From the NCBI GenBank assembly GCA_003254925.1, contig QANZ01031018.1, positions 1 to 64,000 of the forward strand: a stretch of DNA of 64,000 nucleotides. The letters are read 5' to 3'. Origin of the DNA: Chamaecrista fasciculata. Taxonomy: Eukaryota > Streptophyta > Magnoliopsida > Fabales > Fabaceae. Under the pieces are notes generated by a model. That model saw nothing but the letters and a program-made list of their open reading frames with translations. It did no database searches and was not told where the DNA came from. Position numbers and translations under genes: made by a program. Shown here piece by piece: positions 10,508-22,046 of the stretch. Every line of letters starts with the position of its first letter. The stretch's first letter is position 1.

Positions 10508-13380
10508 ATGAATAATAGAAGGTTCTTTTTCTGAACTTTTCTAACTTATTTTCGCAATGTCATGGATTGTATTTAGATGAATTTGTAGGGTTTGTACTAG
10601 ATTTGAGGTGAGGGAGGTGATGCTTTGAAACTTACATCTTTAACTTCGTCTCCTGATTCAATTTTTCTGTTGTCTTCCCACTGGGATTACGTTGAACCAT
10701 GTAACATGATTATATAATCCTGTTATGGTTTTCCTTCGCATTTCATGTTTTAGTTTGATTATGGTTGATTATTAAGTTGTTATGAGCTATTGTTTAAATA
10801 GTTTATGATTATGATGATTTAGAATTAATCTCAATTTCGGTTGTATTATATATATCTGATATATTTAATATAATGTGTGCTACGATTCTATGTTTCTTGC
10901 TCAAAACCATGTGCCATAAATTGTAGCATTTATAGGCCCCGTGGCTTCAAGTATTCAGAACTATAATAATGGGGAAACATTAGACATAGAATGCATAGAA
11001 GATCTTTCAGTTTCCTTCTGTGAGTGCCTAATGAAGGGTGACAGATGTAGGAATGTGGTACGCTTGAGCTATGTAAACAGAAGTAAAAATATTGTTTGAT
11101 TTGCTGGATATCTCAAATCTGCATTGTTTCTCTTCTTCTCCATGTTGCTTTAGTTCCTGGGGTGTGTTGTCGTCCTGTTACATGTAATCGTAATTTTAAA
11201 TGATTTTATTTTTTGAGACTATCACACATTTTTTTTCTCTTGTTTTAAGCGCTCAATGCATAGTGTTCGACAAGATTTTGTCAAAGTGTTGCACAGCAGA
11301 GAGATTGGAACTGTCGTGCAAAACTTCGTTTGTTAGTTTTAAGTAGTCTAAGTTTTTTCAACTTTCTTTTTGGGTATGTTCTCACCCTTTAAAGTAAAAT
11401 ATCAAATCATTTTACATGGAAAAAAGCATGTTGATAATCTCTTGGTTTTTGCAGCTTCTTATTTTAAGTAGCTTTTATTCCTGTACTCCTTTCTCTGTTT
11501 TTATCCCTGTCAAGTAGATAAGCATTCTAGATTTACTTCTAGATTTGATGAAACCAAGTTGCTTTGAGAAGCTCATGAGGACCTTGTGTCTGCTTGATTG
11601 TAGTGTTTGATCTCTTCTCTCTGTTTATTTTGTTTTCCAAATCAAGTTTTCTTCTCATGTACAATGTGCTTCTCATTGTGGGTTTTTATCCGAACCACCG
11701 GCTAATTTCTTTCATATTGAAAACCTCATGTTAATTTTCAGTTTATTTGAGGAGTTCTGATATCACAATAAAGCTAAATGTTCCTTTGGTTCTATTTGGC
11801 TTTTCAATTGCTTTTAAGTTTTTATCACATTGGCAGGCATTTTTGGTTACTTATGGTAATAGTGTTTCTTACAACTTCATATCAATAATGCAGAGATAAT
11901 CACGCCTCTAGATCATCCGTTTTAGATGGTTTTGATGGGCTTGAAGAAGGTGGTATAAGGGCTGCTTCATCATTATCACGTGATATCAATGAGCCTGATA
12001 ATGAGAAAGCCATAGAGAGTTTGCAGGGCAGGGTTGTTTTTCTGAGGAGAGTAAGTTCTTTCTGACTTTCGAATTACTGATTATCTATATTTTTTAATAC
12101 TCAGCTGTATCTATGCTTCGATCTTATAGATGCTAGCTCTTATTTTATGATGGCGATGTTTTGGCTCACTTGCTATAGTATTTTGAGATCAATGACTAAT
12201 AGTTACTTGGTAGTTATTTTCATCTCCTTGAGTTAATGACTTACTGTATTATTAACATATGCTTGTATTTTTGAAATTGGCATCAAAGCACTTTCAAATC
12301 CGAACAATAAGTGCAAATAGCTAAATTGTCTTATTCTCACCAATTGAGTTCTCTGATTTGCTCACAACACTTTTTGTTTCTTGACTACAACAAGGATCTT
12401 ACTGACGTTCTAATACTACTTTGTTGGAAGAAGGAGGAAATATATGAGGGAGGAATTATAAGAATTTAGTAAATTCTACTATCTAAATCACCATCTACCT
12501 TGAGACTTACAACCTCATGAGTATTTATAGGCAATTAGTACATGAACCTTATTAAATACTCACATAAATTCCATGCACGAGTCACACACCTTTAGATACA
12601 TTAATCACACACTCCTAGAGATAGATACATTATCCACATACAACTCTCTAGAAACATGAATTACATTCTTCTAGATATATTAATTATATATTAGATAAGT
12701 AATGGACTTTCCTAGAAAACTCTAGACAATTTCCAACATTATCAATAGTAAATCAAGGATTTTAACATCTCATATCTCCAAGGTCTCAGGATTGTTTCAT
12801 TAAAAAGGTTATATGTGGATGGTTGATTATTTGCTGGAGATATCTCACACTTTATCACACTCTTGTTTGACTCCTTTAATAGGCTTTCTTTCTTTTATTA
12901 GGCCGAGATGCTATTATGGCTATGGGTAGACTGATGCAAGCGGAAAATATTGCCTCTGTTATAACTTGACTTCGTAGCTTCTACTTCTCTGAGAAAGCAT
13001 AAAATGAACTGGTTTCTGATTTTTATTATGTTTAAAATATCTTTTAACATCACATATTTAACAGTTAACTGGTGATTACATGAAGAGGTGGAGAGTCATA
13101 ACTGTTTTCTTGATCGAGTGGTATGAAACCAACAACCTCTCACTATTTCAGTGAACCTTTTTTAAAAAAAAGAAGATAAAAAGTCCAATTTCTAATTTAC
13201 TTCCAACGCAAATCAGGGTAACAACATGGATGGATCAAGGGGTATGATGTTGGGAACCATGGATCTATTTTAGATCTTTGTTCTCCTCTATATCACCTCA
13301 TATTTCAATTTCTTTTTTTATTGGAAAATGACTGTCGAAATTGAATGTTGTAGGTCTTTGAGAAGAAATCAACAAGAAAA
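10508..13380 (+). pseudogene. Broken BET12-type SNARE copy (exons 1-5, fused to next gene)
   Basis: This is the copy A counterpart of the intact BET12 gene at 22047-25252. Exon 1 (10508-10521) and exon 2 (11894-12050) are open and would give a normal 57-residue N-terminus. Exon 3 starting at 13065 has lost one base (gatatacat in copy B, gattacat here), shifting the frame. Exon 4 (from 13218) has lost 12 bases spanning its last codons and splice donor near 13264. Exon 5 (13354-13380) supplies only nine codons (V-F-E-K-K-S-T-R-K), then continues in frame into the PSI-like frame, so the membrane anchor is absent. The upstream promoter and leader are also deleted: about 1.1 kb present in copy B (about 20660-21775) is missing here. 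It cannot make a functional SNARE, but exons 1-2 and the exon-5 acceptor could serve as leader exons of the downstream gene. Confidence 0.85.
12422..12738 (-). mobile_element. Possible solo LTR (reverse orientation)
   Basis: The block begins tgttggaag and ends tttccaaca, TG...CA-like inverted ends. On the minus strand it holds a TATA-like gcctataaatactc. It is absent from copy B at the matching intron position (near 24215). No matching target duplication was seen, and the extra sequence in copy A begins somewhat before this, so the limits are uncertain. Confidence 0.4.
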
Positions 13381-13416
13381 TTGGCAGCTACGGGTGCAGA
13401 AGCTTGGATTGTAAAG

Positions 13417-15183
13417 ATGGGCAACCAGGTGAGCTCAAATCTCAAGCAAGCACTTCGTGAGCCTTCTTCTACCAAGAGAAAACAAAACCTCAAAAGGTCA
13501 GAAAGCAAACAAGCCATAATAGGCATTCTCTCTTTCGAAGTAGCAAACATAATGTCCAAAACTGTTCACCTTCACAAATCCCTCTCCGATTCAGAGATCT
13601 CAAAGCTCAAGAATGGGATCTTGAACTCTGAGGGTGTCAACAAAGTCGTCTCCTCTGACAAGTCTTATCTCCTGGAGCTGGCTCTCGCCGAGAAGCTTGA
13701 AGAGCTAAACCGTGTGGCCAGCGTGATCTCTAGGTTGGGGAAAAAATGTTCTGAACCAGCCTTGCTAGGGTTTGAGCATGTGTATGAGGATATTGTTAAT
13801 GGGGTTATTGATGTCAAGGAATTGGGATTTCTGGTAAAGCATATGGAAGGGATGGTGAGGAAGATGGATAGATATGTAAATGCCACTAGGAGCTTGTATA
13901 GTGAAATGGAGGTGTTGAATGAGTTGGAGCAAGCAGTGAAGAAGTTTCAGCACAATCAGCATGAGGAAAGCAAGAGGGCGTTTGAACAGAAGCTTATGTG
14001 GCAGAAGCAAGATGTGAGGCATCTTAAGGATGTTTCACTTTGGAATCAGACATATGATAAGGTTGTGGAGTTGTTAGCCAGAACTGTGTGTACCATTTAT
14101 GGTAGGATCTCTGTGATCTTTGGTGATTCTGCTTTAAGGAAGAATAATATTGGGCCTGGTGGAGGTTCAGCTCCTATGAACAATGAATGTGGATACATGT
14201 CCGGTCAGCTTAAACGCAATTATAGTAGAAAAAATGGATGCCATTCGGGGCCGGTTGGAAGAACAGTTGTGGAGAGAAAAGGAGCTAATTGTAAGTCTCA
14301 TCAGATAGATATGAGGAGAGGCGAATTAGCATCTTTTAGGCCGGAAGATTTTGGCTTTCCTTGTGGAACAAGCCCGGGGAGACTATTCATGGAATGTCTG
14401 AGCTTAAGCAGCTCAGTTTCAAAATTTGGTGACAATGATGATGATATTGTTTATGGTGAGGATCAGTACAATCATAGTTCAAGTTGTCGTAGTGGTGTTT
14501 TGAAAAATGGCATGAAAAGGGATGATAACTCTTGCTATTCTGGTGCTCTAAATCATTCCCATAGTGGTGTTCCTTTCACTGGAGATCTCAGACAAATCAA
14601 TCCTGGTGTTTCAAATAACTCAACCTTTGGTCCCAAAAGTAGGTTAACGGCTTATGCTCCTCCTTCCACTCTTGGAGGTTCTGCCCTAGCGTTGCACTAT
14701 GCAAATGTTATAATTGTCATCGAGAAGCTGCTTCGCTACCCGCATTTGGTTGGTGAGGAAGCTAGGGATGATCTATATCAGATGCTTCCCACAAGCTTAA
14801 GATTGTCTCTTCGAGCCAAATTGAAGTCCTATGTCAAGAATTTGGCAATATATGATGCACCTCTAGCCCATGACTGGAAGGAGACTCTTGATGGGATACT
14901 TCAGTGGCTTGCACCTCTAGCACATAATATGATCAGATGGCAGAGCGAACGTAATTTTGAGCAACACCAGATTGTCAGCAGATCAAACATTCTGTTACTT
15001 CAGACTTTATACTTTGCTGATAGAGCAAAGGCTGAGGAAGCTATTTGTGACCTTCTTGTTGGCTTAAATTACATTTGTCGGTATGAGCATCAACAAAATG
15101 CACTACTGGATTGCGCTAGCAGTTTTGATTTTGAAGATTGTATGGAATGGCAAATGCAATGTGATGCCTCTTATCTCAATTGA
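13417..15183 (+). CDS. PSI-like protein (DUF3475 + DUF668), intronless
   Basis: From the first available ATG this encodes 588 residues. It starts MGNQVSSN, then has a DUF3475 region (about residues 34-90: a GILSFEVAN motif, then TVHLHKSLSD), a polar low-complexity middle, and a DUF668 region (about 410-550, with GGSALALHYANVI and a LAPLAHNMIRW motif). Related plant proteins include the PSK SIMULATOR (PSI) family, linked to peptide-hormone-dependent growth. The family usually begins about 12 residues earlier with M-x-AEAW-type sequence; here that reading frame is present (AATGAEAWIVK), but its first codon at 13381 is TTG. Starting at 13417 creates an MGxxxS signal that fits N-myristoylation. 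The frame is open upstream to the splice acceptor at 13353 of the broken BET12 copy. The 600-residue span is close to what I recall for relatives. The coding frame itself shows no break. Confidence 0.9.
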   Translation: MGNQVSSNLKQALREPSSTKRKQNLKRSESKQAIIGILSFEVANIMSKTVHLHKSLSDSEISKLKNGILNSEGVNKVVSSDKSYLLELALAEKLEELNRVASVISRLGKKCSEPALLGFEHVYEDIVNGVIDVKELGFLVKHMEGMVRKMDRYVNATRSLYSEMEVLNELEQAVKKFQHNQHEESKRAFEQKLMWQKQDVRHLKDVSLWNQTYDKVVELLARTVCTIYGRISVIFGDSALRKNNIGPGGGSAPMNNECGYMSGQLKRNYSRKNGCHSGPVGRTVVERKGANCKSHQIDMRRGELASFRPEDFGFPCGTSPGRLFMECLSLSSSVSKFGDNDDDIVYGEDQYNHSSSCRSGVLKNGMKRDDNSCYSGALNHSHSGVPFTGDLRQINPGVSNNSTFGPKSRLTAYAPPSTLGGSALALHYANVIIVIEKLLRYPHLVGEEARDDLYQMLPTSLRLSLRAKLKSYVKNLAIYDAPLAHDWKETLDGILQWLAPLAHNMIRWQSERNFEQHQIVSRSNILLLQTLYFADRAKAEEAICDLLVGLNYICRYEHQQNALLDCASSFDFEDCMEWQMQCDASYLN

Positions 15184-15680
15184 ACACATTTTGAAGTTTT
15201 GAAACCCTCAACACTGGTGAACATTTTCTTGATTCATAATACCTTAATGAGTACAGTATTGTTCTATTGGATGTGGGATTCTAAACTTGACAAGTCTGTT
15301 GAGGGGGCTAACATTTGTTGAAGACTTGATGAAAGTATAGCTGAATTTAATTTGCAATGTGACTGATGAAGTACATGACATAAGTAATCTTATTCCTATT
15401 CAAAGAAGTGGAAAAAGTTCATGTTGAACTATAAATAAGTTTATGTACAGCTTGCTTGTAGCTTCTTCTCACAGCATCTGGATTTCTGTAATGATTGCAG
15501 AACCAGAATGCTCTATTAGAATTGTTATCATGGATAGTTGAGACTATTGATATCATACTCCTTCAGAATTTCTTGATCTATTTGAGCATACATATATGTT
15601 TCTGTTCAATAGTTTGGAATTCTGCATTTTGTCTAATTTTCTTACCATCCCTGTGGAATAGAGATTTTGCCAATATATTA
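15184..15680 (+). other. 3' flank of the PSI-like gene
   Basis: AT-rich, non-coding sequence following the stop, probably containing the 3' untranslated region. Copy B of the duplication begins close to 15680. No clear polyadenylation site was chosen. Confidence 0.4.
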
Positions 15681-16200
15681 CAAATTACTACTCAGTACTC
15701 ATCATGAACACAAAATGAATACGACATACGATACAGATATAAACATGTCGATATGTCAAATTCTTAAAATTATATGACACGATATAATATATATTTAATA
15801 TATAGATAATTAAAAGTTTATAAATTTTGATAAAAATTTTAAAAATTAAAATATCTATCCATTGTATATGTTATGTGAGTAATTATTTTCTATTGCTTCT
15901 CTTATTAAAATTAAAAAATATTGATTTTATATTATAAAACTTATAAATATATGTTGTATGAGTGTGGGTGTTTCATCTTTGTTTTTGTCTCTATTTGCTT
16001 GTTCTTTTCCATCATTTTTTAAAATTTATTTTATTTTATTTTTTATCACACCACTCATAAATCTAATTTCGTTTGTGGCACCTTTTAGGTCATCCACTCT
16101 ATCTTTGTCTTGAAGCTATGAATAAATGTAAATTAATTATCATATAATTAACAAATAAATTTACTATTAAATATAATCATCAAGATATCTTTTTTTGTTA

Positions 16201-16236
<36 letters not shown>

Positions 16237-16609
16237 ATGCTTATTAAGCTTTTTCTTCTTTTCCAATTAAAATACAAAAACACACCACCAGCTCCCACTA
16301 TCTATCATTATCATGTATGCCTAACTTTTGACCAAATTCTCTCTTTCTTCTTTTTTTCCCTTCCTGTCCTCTGATCTTCGCAATTGTACGAAATTGTTTA
16401 TTCAGTTTTAATGGAAAACATTATTCTTAACAAATCAAAACTACTCCACGCAGAAGTCACAAGCTGCATGTTTAACTACTTATATAATATAGTGGTGTGG
16501 ACATCAGAAATAATTAAAATAGATAACCATTACAAACGCCATCCAATGAATTTTTATATGAGGCTATTCAATTCAAGTTAAAAATCTCTCTAACAAGGGT
16601 TAACTACTA

Positions 16610-16839
16610 CTCCCTCCGATCTATATATCTGATGTTTTGGAGAATTTTTTTTGTTCCAAAATATCTTATGTTTTATAAATTTAAGAGAGTATTAATTATT
16701 TTTTTAACATTTCCCAAGTAATTTAATAGGGATAGTTTAGTCTTTTTATCTCATTTTTCTCTTCATTCTAGATAATCTAATCATTTTCTTAATCTGTGTG
16801 TATTTACCTTAAACATTAGATATATAGAACTAGAGGGAG
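16610..16839. mobile_element. Stowaway-type MITE (Tc1/mariner)
   Basis: Its terminal repeats are ctccctccgatc at the left and the inverted ...gagggag at the right, flanked by TA on both sides (16608-16609 and 16840-16841). The length is 230 bp. Copy A has the empty site taactactactaat at 5081-5094, with a single TA. Confidence 0.9.
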
Positions 16840-18190
16840 TACTAATGATCGAGACTATAGTAGATGAAATAAGGAATTAAATTCTTGTACATGAAAAGCA
16901 GAGAGACTTATTAATTTGCATCCTTTACCAGTGATCTGGCGTTGGGACCATAGCTGAAAACCATATAACTTCGCAAGTACGAGCAACCAGCTGTGGTACA
17001 ATTTTTTTTATCCAAACAAGTGCAAAAAGGAATCAACAATCATTCTTTTAGTTTATGTAACTTTTTATTTTTGCTTTAGTGAAAGTTTTCTCACGCCAGC
17101 TTCATACCTTGGAGAGACTTTACTCCATATAAACTATACGCAATTATTCATATAGATCACAAGTGCAATATATGTTCAAATTTGATATAGGCTTAACTTT
17201 TTTATGATAAAAAAATGAAACATATTTATATATATATATATCGATGATATTTTTCATTTATATTCCCACATCAGCTTCGACTTTATATAATTTAGACTTT
17301 AAACAAGAGTCACAACCAATTCAGCTTGTGGTTGGATCTGTGGTTGGATTTGAAGGACAATATATAAATAAAGGAGCATTAATAAAAACTATGAAGTCAA
17401 AATTTTTCATTGTGGGTTTATACTTTATAACTTTATATAGGTGTGCTATCTTCAATTCATTCTTTCTGACTCACGTGATATAATTAGTCAACCCTCTTTT
17501 TTCTTAGCTTCCATTATTATTACTTCCTACTTCCTTGGGGTTTGGGGTAGTGGGAATTGCACTGGACAGAATTTTCAAGACCAACAAATTTGTGACTGTC
17601 AAGTCATTATTATGGTTTTTTAGGCTAAAAGTCTCCTAACCAAACTCTTAATTTCTAAATGAATAGTCAATAAGAGATTAAAGTTGAGAATTTTAGGTGG
17701 CCAATCCTCCTTATGGCAATTCTTCTGCTTTTTAATTTATTAAACATATTTCACACTTAAATAAAAATTGAAAAGAAAATTATTTGTCGAACAGTTTTGA
17801 GGAATTACAAGAAAAATATAATTTGCTTATATTTATCATATCAAAATTTAGTGGACTTACCTTATCCTGTGTCACTATAGTATGTACCTAATGGAGAAAT
17901 TTATCCACTTCCTTAACTAAAAAAGAAAAAAAAAAGTATGTAATGAATGGGTTTTCTACAGGCTTAAAATCATGGCTAGCTTTAGAAAAAAGAAATTATA
18001 TGATGAATAATATAAATACCATCCATGTCTCCTCACTTTACATTGAAAAACGAAGAAAGACGTGCTAACACAACCTCATGCGACATTAAAGTTTGCTTGA
18101 TTTTCTAGAAGCAATCAAGTGCTAGCCTGAACAAGAGTGTTGGTTTGCCTTTTTCTATTTCGTTACTTATTAGTCTGGAATAAAGAATGA

Positions 18191-18415
18191 GTAATGGTAA
18201 CGAGTGGTGTTAGGGCATTCGGTAAGGTGTATTTATTGCATTCTGAAAATAAAAATTTTATTTTGAAAAAGAAAATTTACCTAAAATTTTAATGAAGCAA
18301 TAATTTTAAAAAAGGAAATTCTAAGGTAAATTTCATTTTTTAGAGTAGAATTTATATTTCAAGAATGCAATAAATACACCTTAACGAGTGTCCTTAAGGC
18401 ATTCGTTAGCATTAC
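18191..18415. mobile_element. MITE with terminal inverted repeats, 225 bp
   Basis: The left arm, gtaatggtaacgag, and the right arm, ...gttagcattac, are inverted partners. Inner matching tracts (ggtgtatttattgcattc against gaatgcaataaatacacc) complete a stem of about 60 bp. It is not found at the matching place in copy A (near 9115). Confidence 0.7.
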
Positions 18416-18858
18416 CCATAAAAAATACCAGTTTTAAAGTTTTAGCACTTATAAAACTATGAGGGTTTAATTTTTTTTTTTATTATATAAAAGTCTTAGT
18501 AAGCAATATGTAAATTTCTCTTAATAAATTTTTTAAAAATTCGGGAGGTATTTTTTGGTCTAGTAGTTATCGGTATATATTCTCACCTAAATTTTTATAC
18601 ATATAAAAAATATATATCTTATTTGTCTTTTAAATTAGTTTACCTACTTCTTAAAATTCTAACTAATCCTTTTATTGTTTTTATCTTCATTTTAAAAAAA
18701 ATTGCTGTTTATATTAAAACCTTAAATATTAGTTAAACCTCATAGTTAAACTTCAATTAAATTTCCCACTGCGCAGAAGTTATTACCTCTGTTTCATATT
18801 TAACATTTCCATGTTTTCCGGGCAGAATTGAAGTTGAGGTCAGGTCAGCTCCCAAAAG

Positions 18859-19498
18859 CAATGTTGTCCGAACCGGACCAGACTAGACGATCCAATCGGT
18901 CTGACCGCCAACTGAATGTGAAAGCGAGTGGGTTCGACCAAAAAAACCAAATGTCGGTTGGACCGGATTGAACCAGTTTTAACCGGACAAAACCCGCGAA
19001 CCGGGGTCCAACCGTTGGACCGAACCGGTGGTCCAACTAGTTTTTTTTTTTTTTTTTTTTTTNNNNNNTTTTTTTTTTTTTTTGCTTATGGTCTCTAAAT
19101 ATTCTCTTATTTGGTCCTCTTCCTCTATTTTTTGTTGAACTTGAAATTTGAGGGTCGAAATGTTGAATTTAAATAATTATTATGAATTTATGACTTATTA
19201 GATCTTGTTTAGGATGCATTCAGTCCATTCATTTGCTTGAAAAAATGCATTTAATCTATAATCTCTAGTAGTGGAGAGAAAAATTATATTATTTAGATGA
19301 AGAAATGTATTTAGTAATAAATTAAATGCATCTCTTAAACCACAAATAAAAAATATATAGAGTATTTATATTTAATATATTAAAAATAATTATTTATTGG
19401 GTCATCCGGTCCGACCGACGGTTCAACCGATTGAACCAATCAGACCGTGAACCGAATGCTTGTCCGAGTCTCTATCCGGTTCGATTCTGACAACACTG
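18859..19498. mobile_element. Non-autonomous hAT element, 640 bp
   Basis: The ends are caatgttgtc and gacaacactg (inverted), rich in ggaccgg/ccggtcc subterminal motifs. It is flanked by a perfect 8-bp duplication, cccaaaag (18851-18858 and 19499-19506), the hAT signature. Copy A has the single, uninterrupted cccaaaag at 9451-9458. A poly-T tract with a 6-base gap of N lies at 19041-19083. It is the same family as 32620-33588 and 46425-46502. Confidence 0.9.
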
Positions 19499-19671
19499 CC
19501 CAAAAGAGGTAATTGCCATTATTGTCAAAATTGTGTTTTAACTCCTAGAATTGCATGTTTTTACGTTTCTGGGTCCCTAATCCTGATTAATTTTCACTTA
19601 AACTCATAAATGGGATGAACTCGGTCAAACTCGTAGAATTGCCACAGTTGTATTTGTAATCTATAAATCTA

Positions 19672-19817
19672 GGGATAGTGCTATAAAAAGTTGAAGAGCT
19701 TAAGCTAACTAATTTGCAATCATTAAATAGATTTGCACAAATATCATGATAAAAAAGGCAAATTTAATGGCTGCAAATTAGTTAGCTTAAGCTATAGAGT
19801 TTTTTATAGAAGTTCCC
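19672..19817. mobile_element. Small TA-flanked MITE, 146 bp
   Basis: The near-palindromic arms share agcttaagctaactaatttg at the left, matched by its inverted copy at the right. Ends are gggatagtgctata and tatagaagttccc, with TA on both sides. This is compatible with a Stowaway-like MITE. Confidence 0.7.
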
Positions 19818-20958
19818 TAGTAATATCACTTTATATTTAGACATTAAAATAAGTCTAAACTACATTTTGATCTTTCAATTATAGGATAAATCTTATATAT
19901 TTTGGTCCTCAAAGCTTTTAATCTATTCCACCACAAGTTCAAGACATAATTTCATATGATTTTTGTCGTTATCTCTCACTTTAATGATTGAGATGAACAA
20001 TTTTTTTTTTATATGTATTCTAATAAGTGAGTTGGTATAGAGAGATTGAAAAATATTCTTTTTTTAATCACAAATTAGAGATAATTTTGCAATTGATTTT
20101 TATTTATAAGAAGGAAAAAAAATCTGTCTCGGTCAACTCATTTATAAGGACACGTATGAGAGAAAGATCATGGATGTTAAATATATAGCTCATAGATAAT
20201 GACATATAGAAAAATGATTTGGATTAACAATATACTAGAACAACTAAGAAAGTTCGTTTGAGGACCAAAGAGAAAGGCATCCTATAGATCGAAGACAAAA
20301 ATGAGATTTTAACCATTAAAATACTTGAGTTAAAACTTAAAACCACAACATAAATGGATATTATTTCCTGTTTCAGTACGCTATCTAATAGTAGTAGTAG
20401 ATGACTAGACTGTAAAAAGTGAAATAAGATTCACATTGACCAATTTCTAAACATATATTTATAGATAATTAAATGCATATTTGTCATAGCAAAGGAAGCA
20501 ATGTGTTGTCAGAGGAATCAATTATTAGCTTCAAGAAAGAAAATAGGCACTATGGAGGGAAGAAGAAAGAGGTGAGTAGAAGAGGGCATTCACTATGACA
20601 ATAAAAGAGCTTTCAAAACTTGTGTGTGTAGTTGGATGTCATTACTCTCTTGGACTTGGTAGTTTCCCTCCTAATTTTCACTATTTGCGTTCCTCACTCT
20701 TCCTCAAAACATAGCCACACGATCTCTTCTCTCTCTCAAATCCCCATAATTACTACTCTAAATTCTGGTCTACAACTCATTTTGATCAACAGATACGTAC
20801 AATGATACAAGACTTGTTTGTGTTTGTTATGGGGATTTGAATACTAGTAAAAGACAGTAGATGACTAAGTAGTAATTATATATGTTTTGAGTCAAGTATA
20901 GCACGGTTTACAAAATATATGCTTTAACGCAAAATTCAATTGCAGATAATTTTTTTTT

Positions 20959-21533
20959 GGCTAAAGTGCACTTTTTAGTCTCATAATTTTGACAAAGGTT
21001 TCAATTTGGTTCCATAACTTTTTTTGTTACAATTTTGGTCCCATAACTTTGGCAACAGTCTCAATTTGGTCCCATAATTTTTTTTGTTGCAATTTTGGTC
21101 TCAAAACTTTTGAAAACGTCTCACTGTTGGTCCCAAACTGATTTCCATCTATTATCTGCCGTTAAAGATGATCTGTCATACTGAGTTGAATGATGACGTG
21201 ACAAATATGTGTGAAATGAATTTTAAAAGAACCATTTTGCAACAAATTATAACATTTTAATCAAAACGACGTGTAGCCTAACTTTTATTTATTTTTATCA
21301 AAGTTCTAATTAAAATGTTATAATTTGTTACATAATGGTCATTTTTAAATTCACTTCACTCATACTTACCACATCATTATTTAACTCAGTATGCACAGAA
21401 AATGGATGGAAATCAGTTTGAGACCAAAGGTAGGACGTTTTCAGAAGTTATGGACCAAAATTGCAACGAAAAAAGTTATGGGACCAAATTGAGACATTTG
21501 TCAAAGTTATTGGACCAAACGTGCAATTTAGCC
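20959..21533. mobile_element. MULE-like foldback element in the BET12 upstream region
   Basis: It begins ggctaaagtgcac and ends with the inverted gtgcaatttagcc. Inverted similarity (ggtcccataac / gttatgggacc tracts) runs through both halves. The flanks [13 protein letters not shown] attttctttt make a 10-bp duplication with one mismatch. It lies about 0.5 kb upstream of the BET12 start codon. Confidence 0.7.
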
Positions 21534-21582
21534 ATTTTCTTTTGGGTCGGAATTGCAGATCAATTTTGCCGCTTGCGTCTTC

Positions 21583-21706
21583 GGGCCCAAAAAAATAATC
21601 TAAGGCCCAATAACAATATTACATAGTTGCTCACAGAGAGGAACTCTTTGTTATGTTTAGGCCTTTGGCCCATAATGTCTGTATGGACAGTATGGTCCAT
21701 AGCCCA
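21583..21706 (+). promoter_or_regulatory. Cluster of site II (TGGGCY/RGCCCA) motifs, BET12 promoter
   Basis: Four RGCCCA hexamers fall within 124 bp: GGGCCCA at 21583-21589, GGCCCA at 21604-21609, GGCCCA at 21667-21672 and AGCCCA at 21701-21706. Such site II clusters are known from promoters of widely expressed plant genes. The cluster ends about 340 bp before the BET12 start codon. The matching stretch is deleted in copy A. The exact transcription start cannot be read from sequence. Confidence 0.5.
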
Positions 21707-22046
21707 TCTTTATTTTTGTAAAAAAAAAATTGAGAGAGAAAAAAGGTGGTCGGTCTTGCTTCTGAGTTCGGTTTCTTTCCACTCCGTGTCTCCGTCATCT
21801 GTGATCCGTCGAAGAAGGCCATCGATCATTTTCTCGGATCCCAAACAATGTTTTCTGCTTTTTTCTCAAAGTTTCTTCAGCACCCAAACAAGATCCTCCT
21901 ATACTTGCTTTTCGCAAACTTCTGATTCGTTCTTCTTCATTGTTCTCAGTTTCGAGTTTGTTTTATCTTTTTTTGGTCTCCGAAGTTCTTCCAGCTGTAT
22001 TTTTTTTTTTAAAAAAAAAAGGTGCAATTTGCAGTTTCTTCGAGCA

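Larger units (their letters stand above)
3985..13380. repeat. Segmental duplication, copy A
   Basis: This runs collinear with 15680-24903 (copy B). Landmarks in the same order include the aggtcatccactcta block (4157 and 16088), the aaccatgcttat block (4281 and 16233), the gagcaaccagctgtggtaca block, the cctcatgc block (9025 and 18070) and the whole BET12 5' half. Copy A ends within BET12 exon 5, where it meets the PSI-like reading frame. It holds its own insertions at 5239-6009, 6061-6980, 7793-8850 and 12422-12738. The left edge is approximate because similarity fades around 3985. Confidence 0.85.

Noticed and set aside
10215-10511. 98-codon frame just upstream of the broken BET12 exon 1, with a counterpart at 21627-22073
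   Set aside because: It corresponds to the BET12 5' leader. The two copies differ by length changes and the frame ends around the exon-1 ATG. It reads as untranslated leader.
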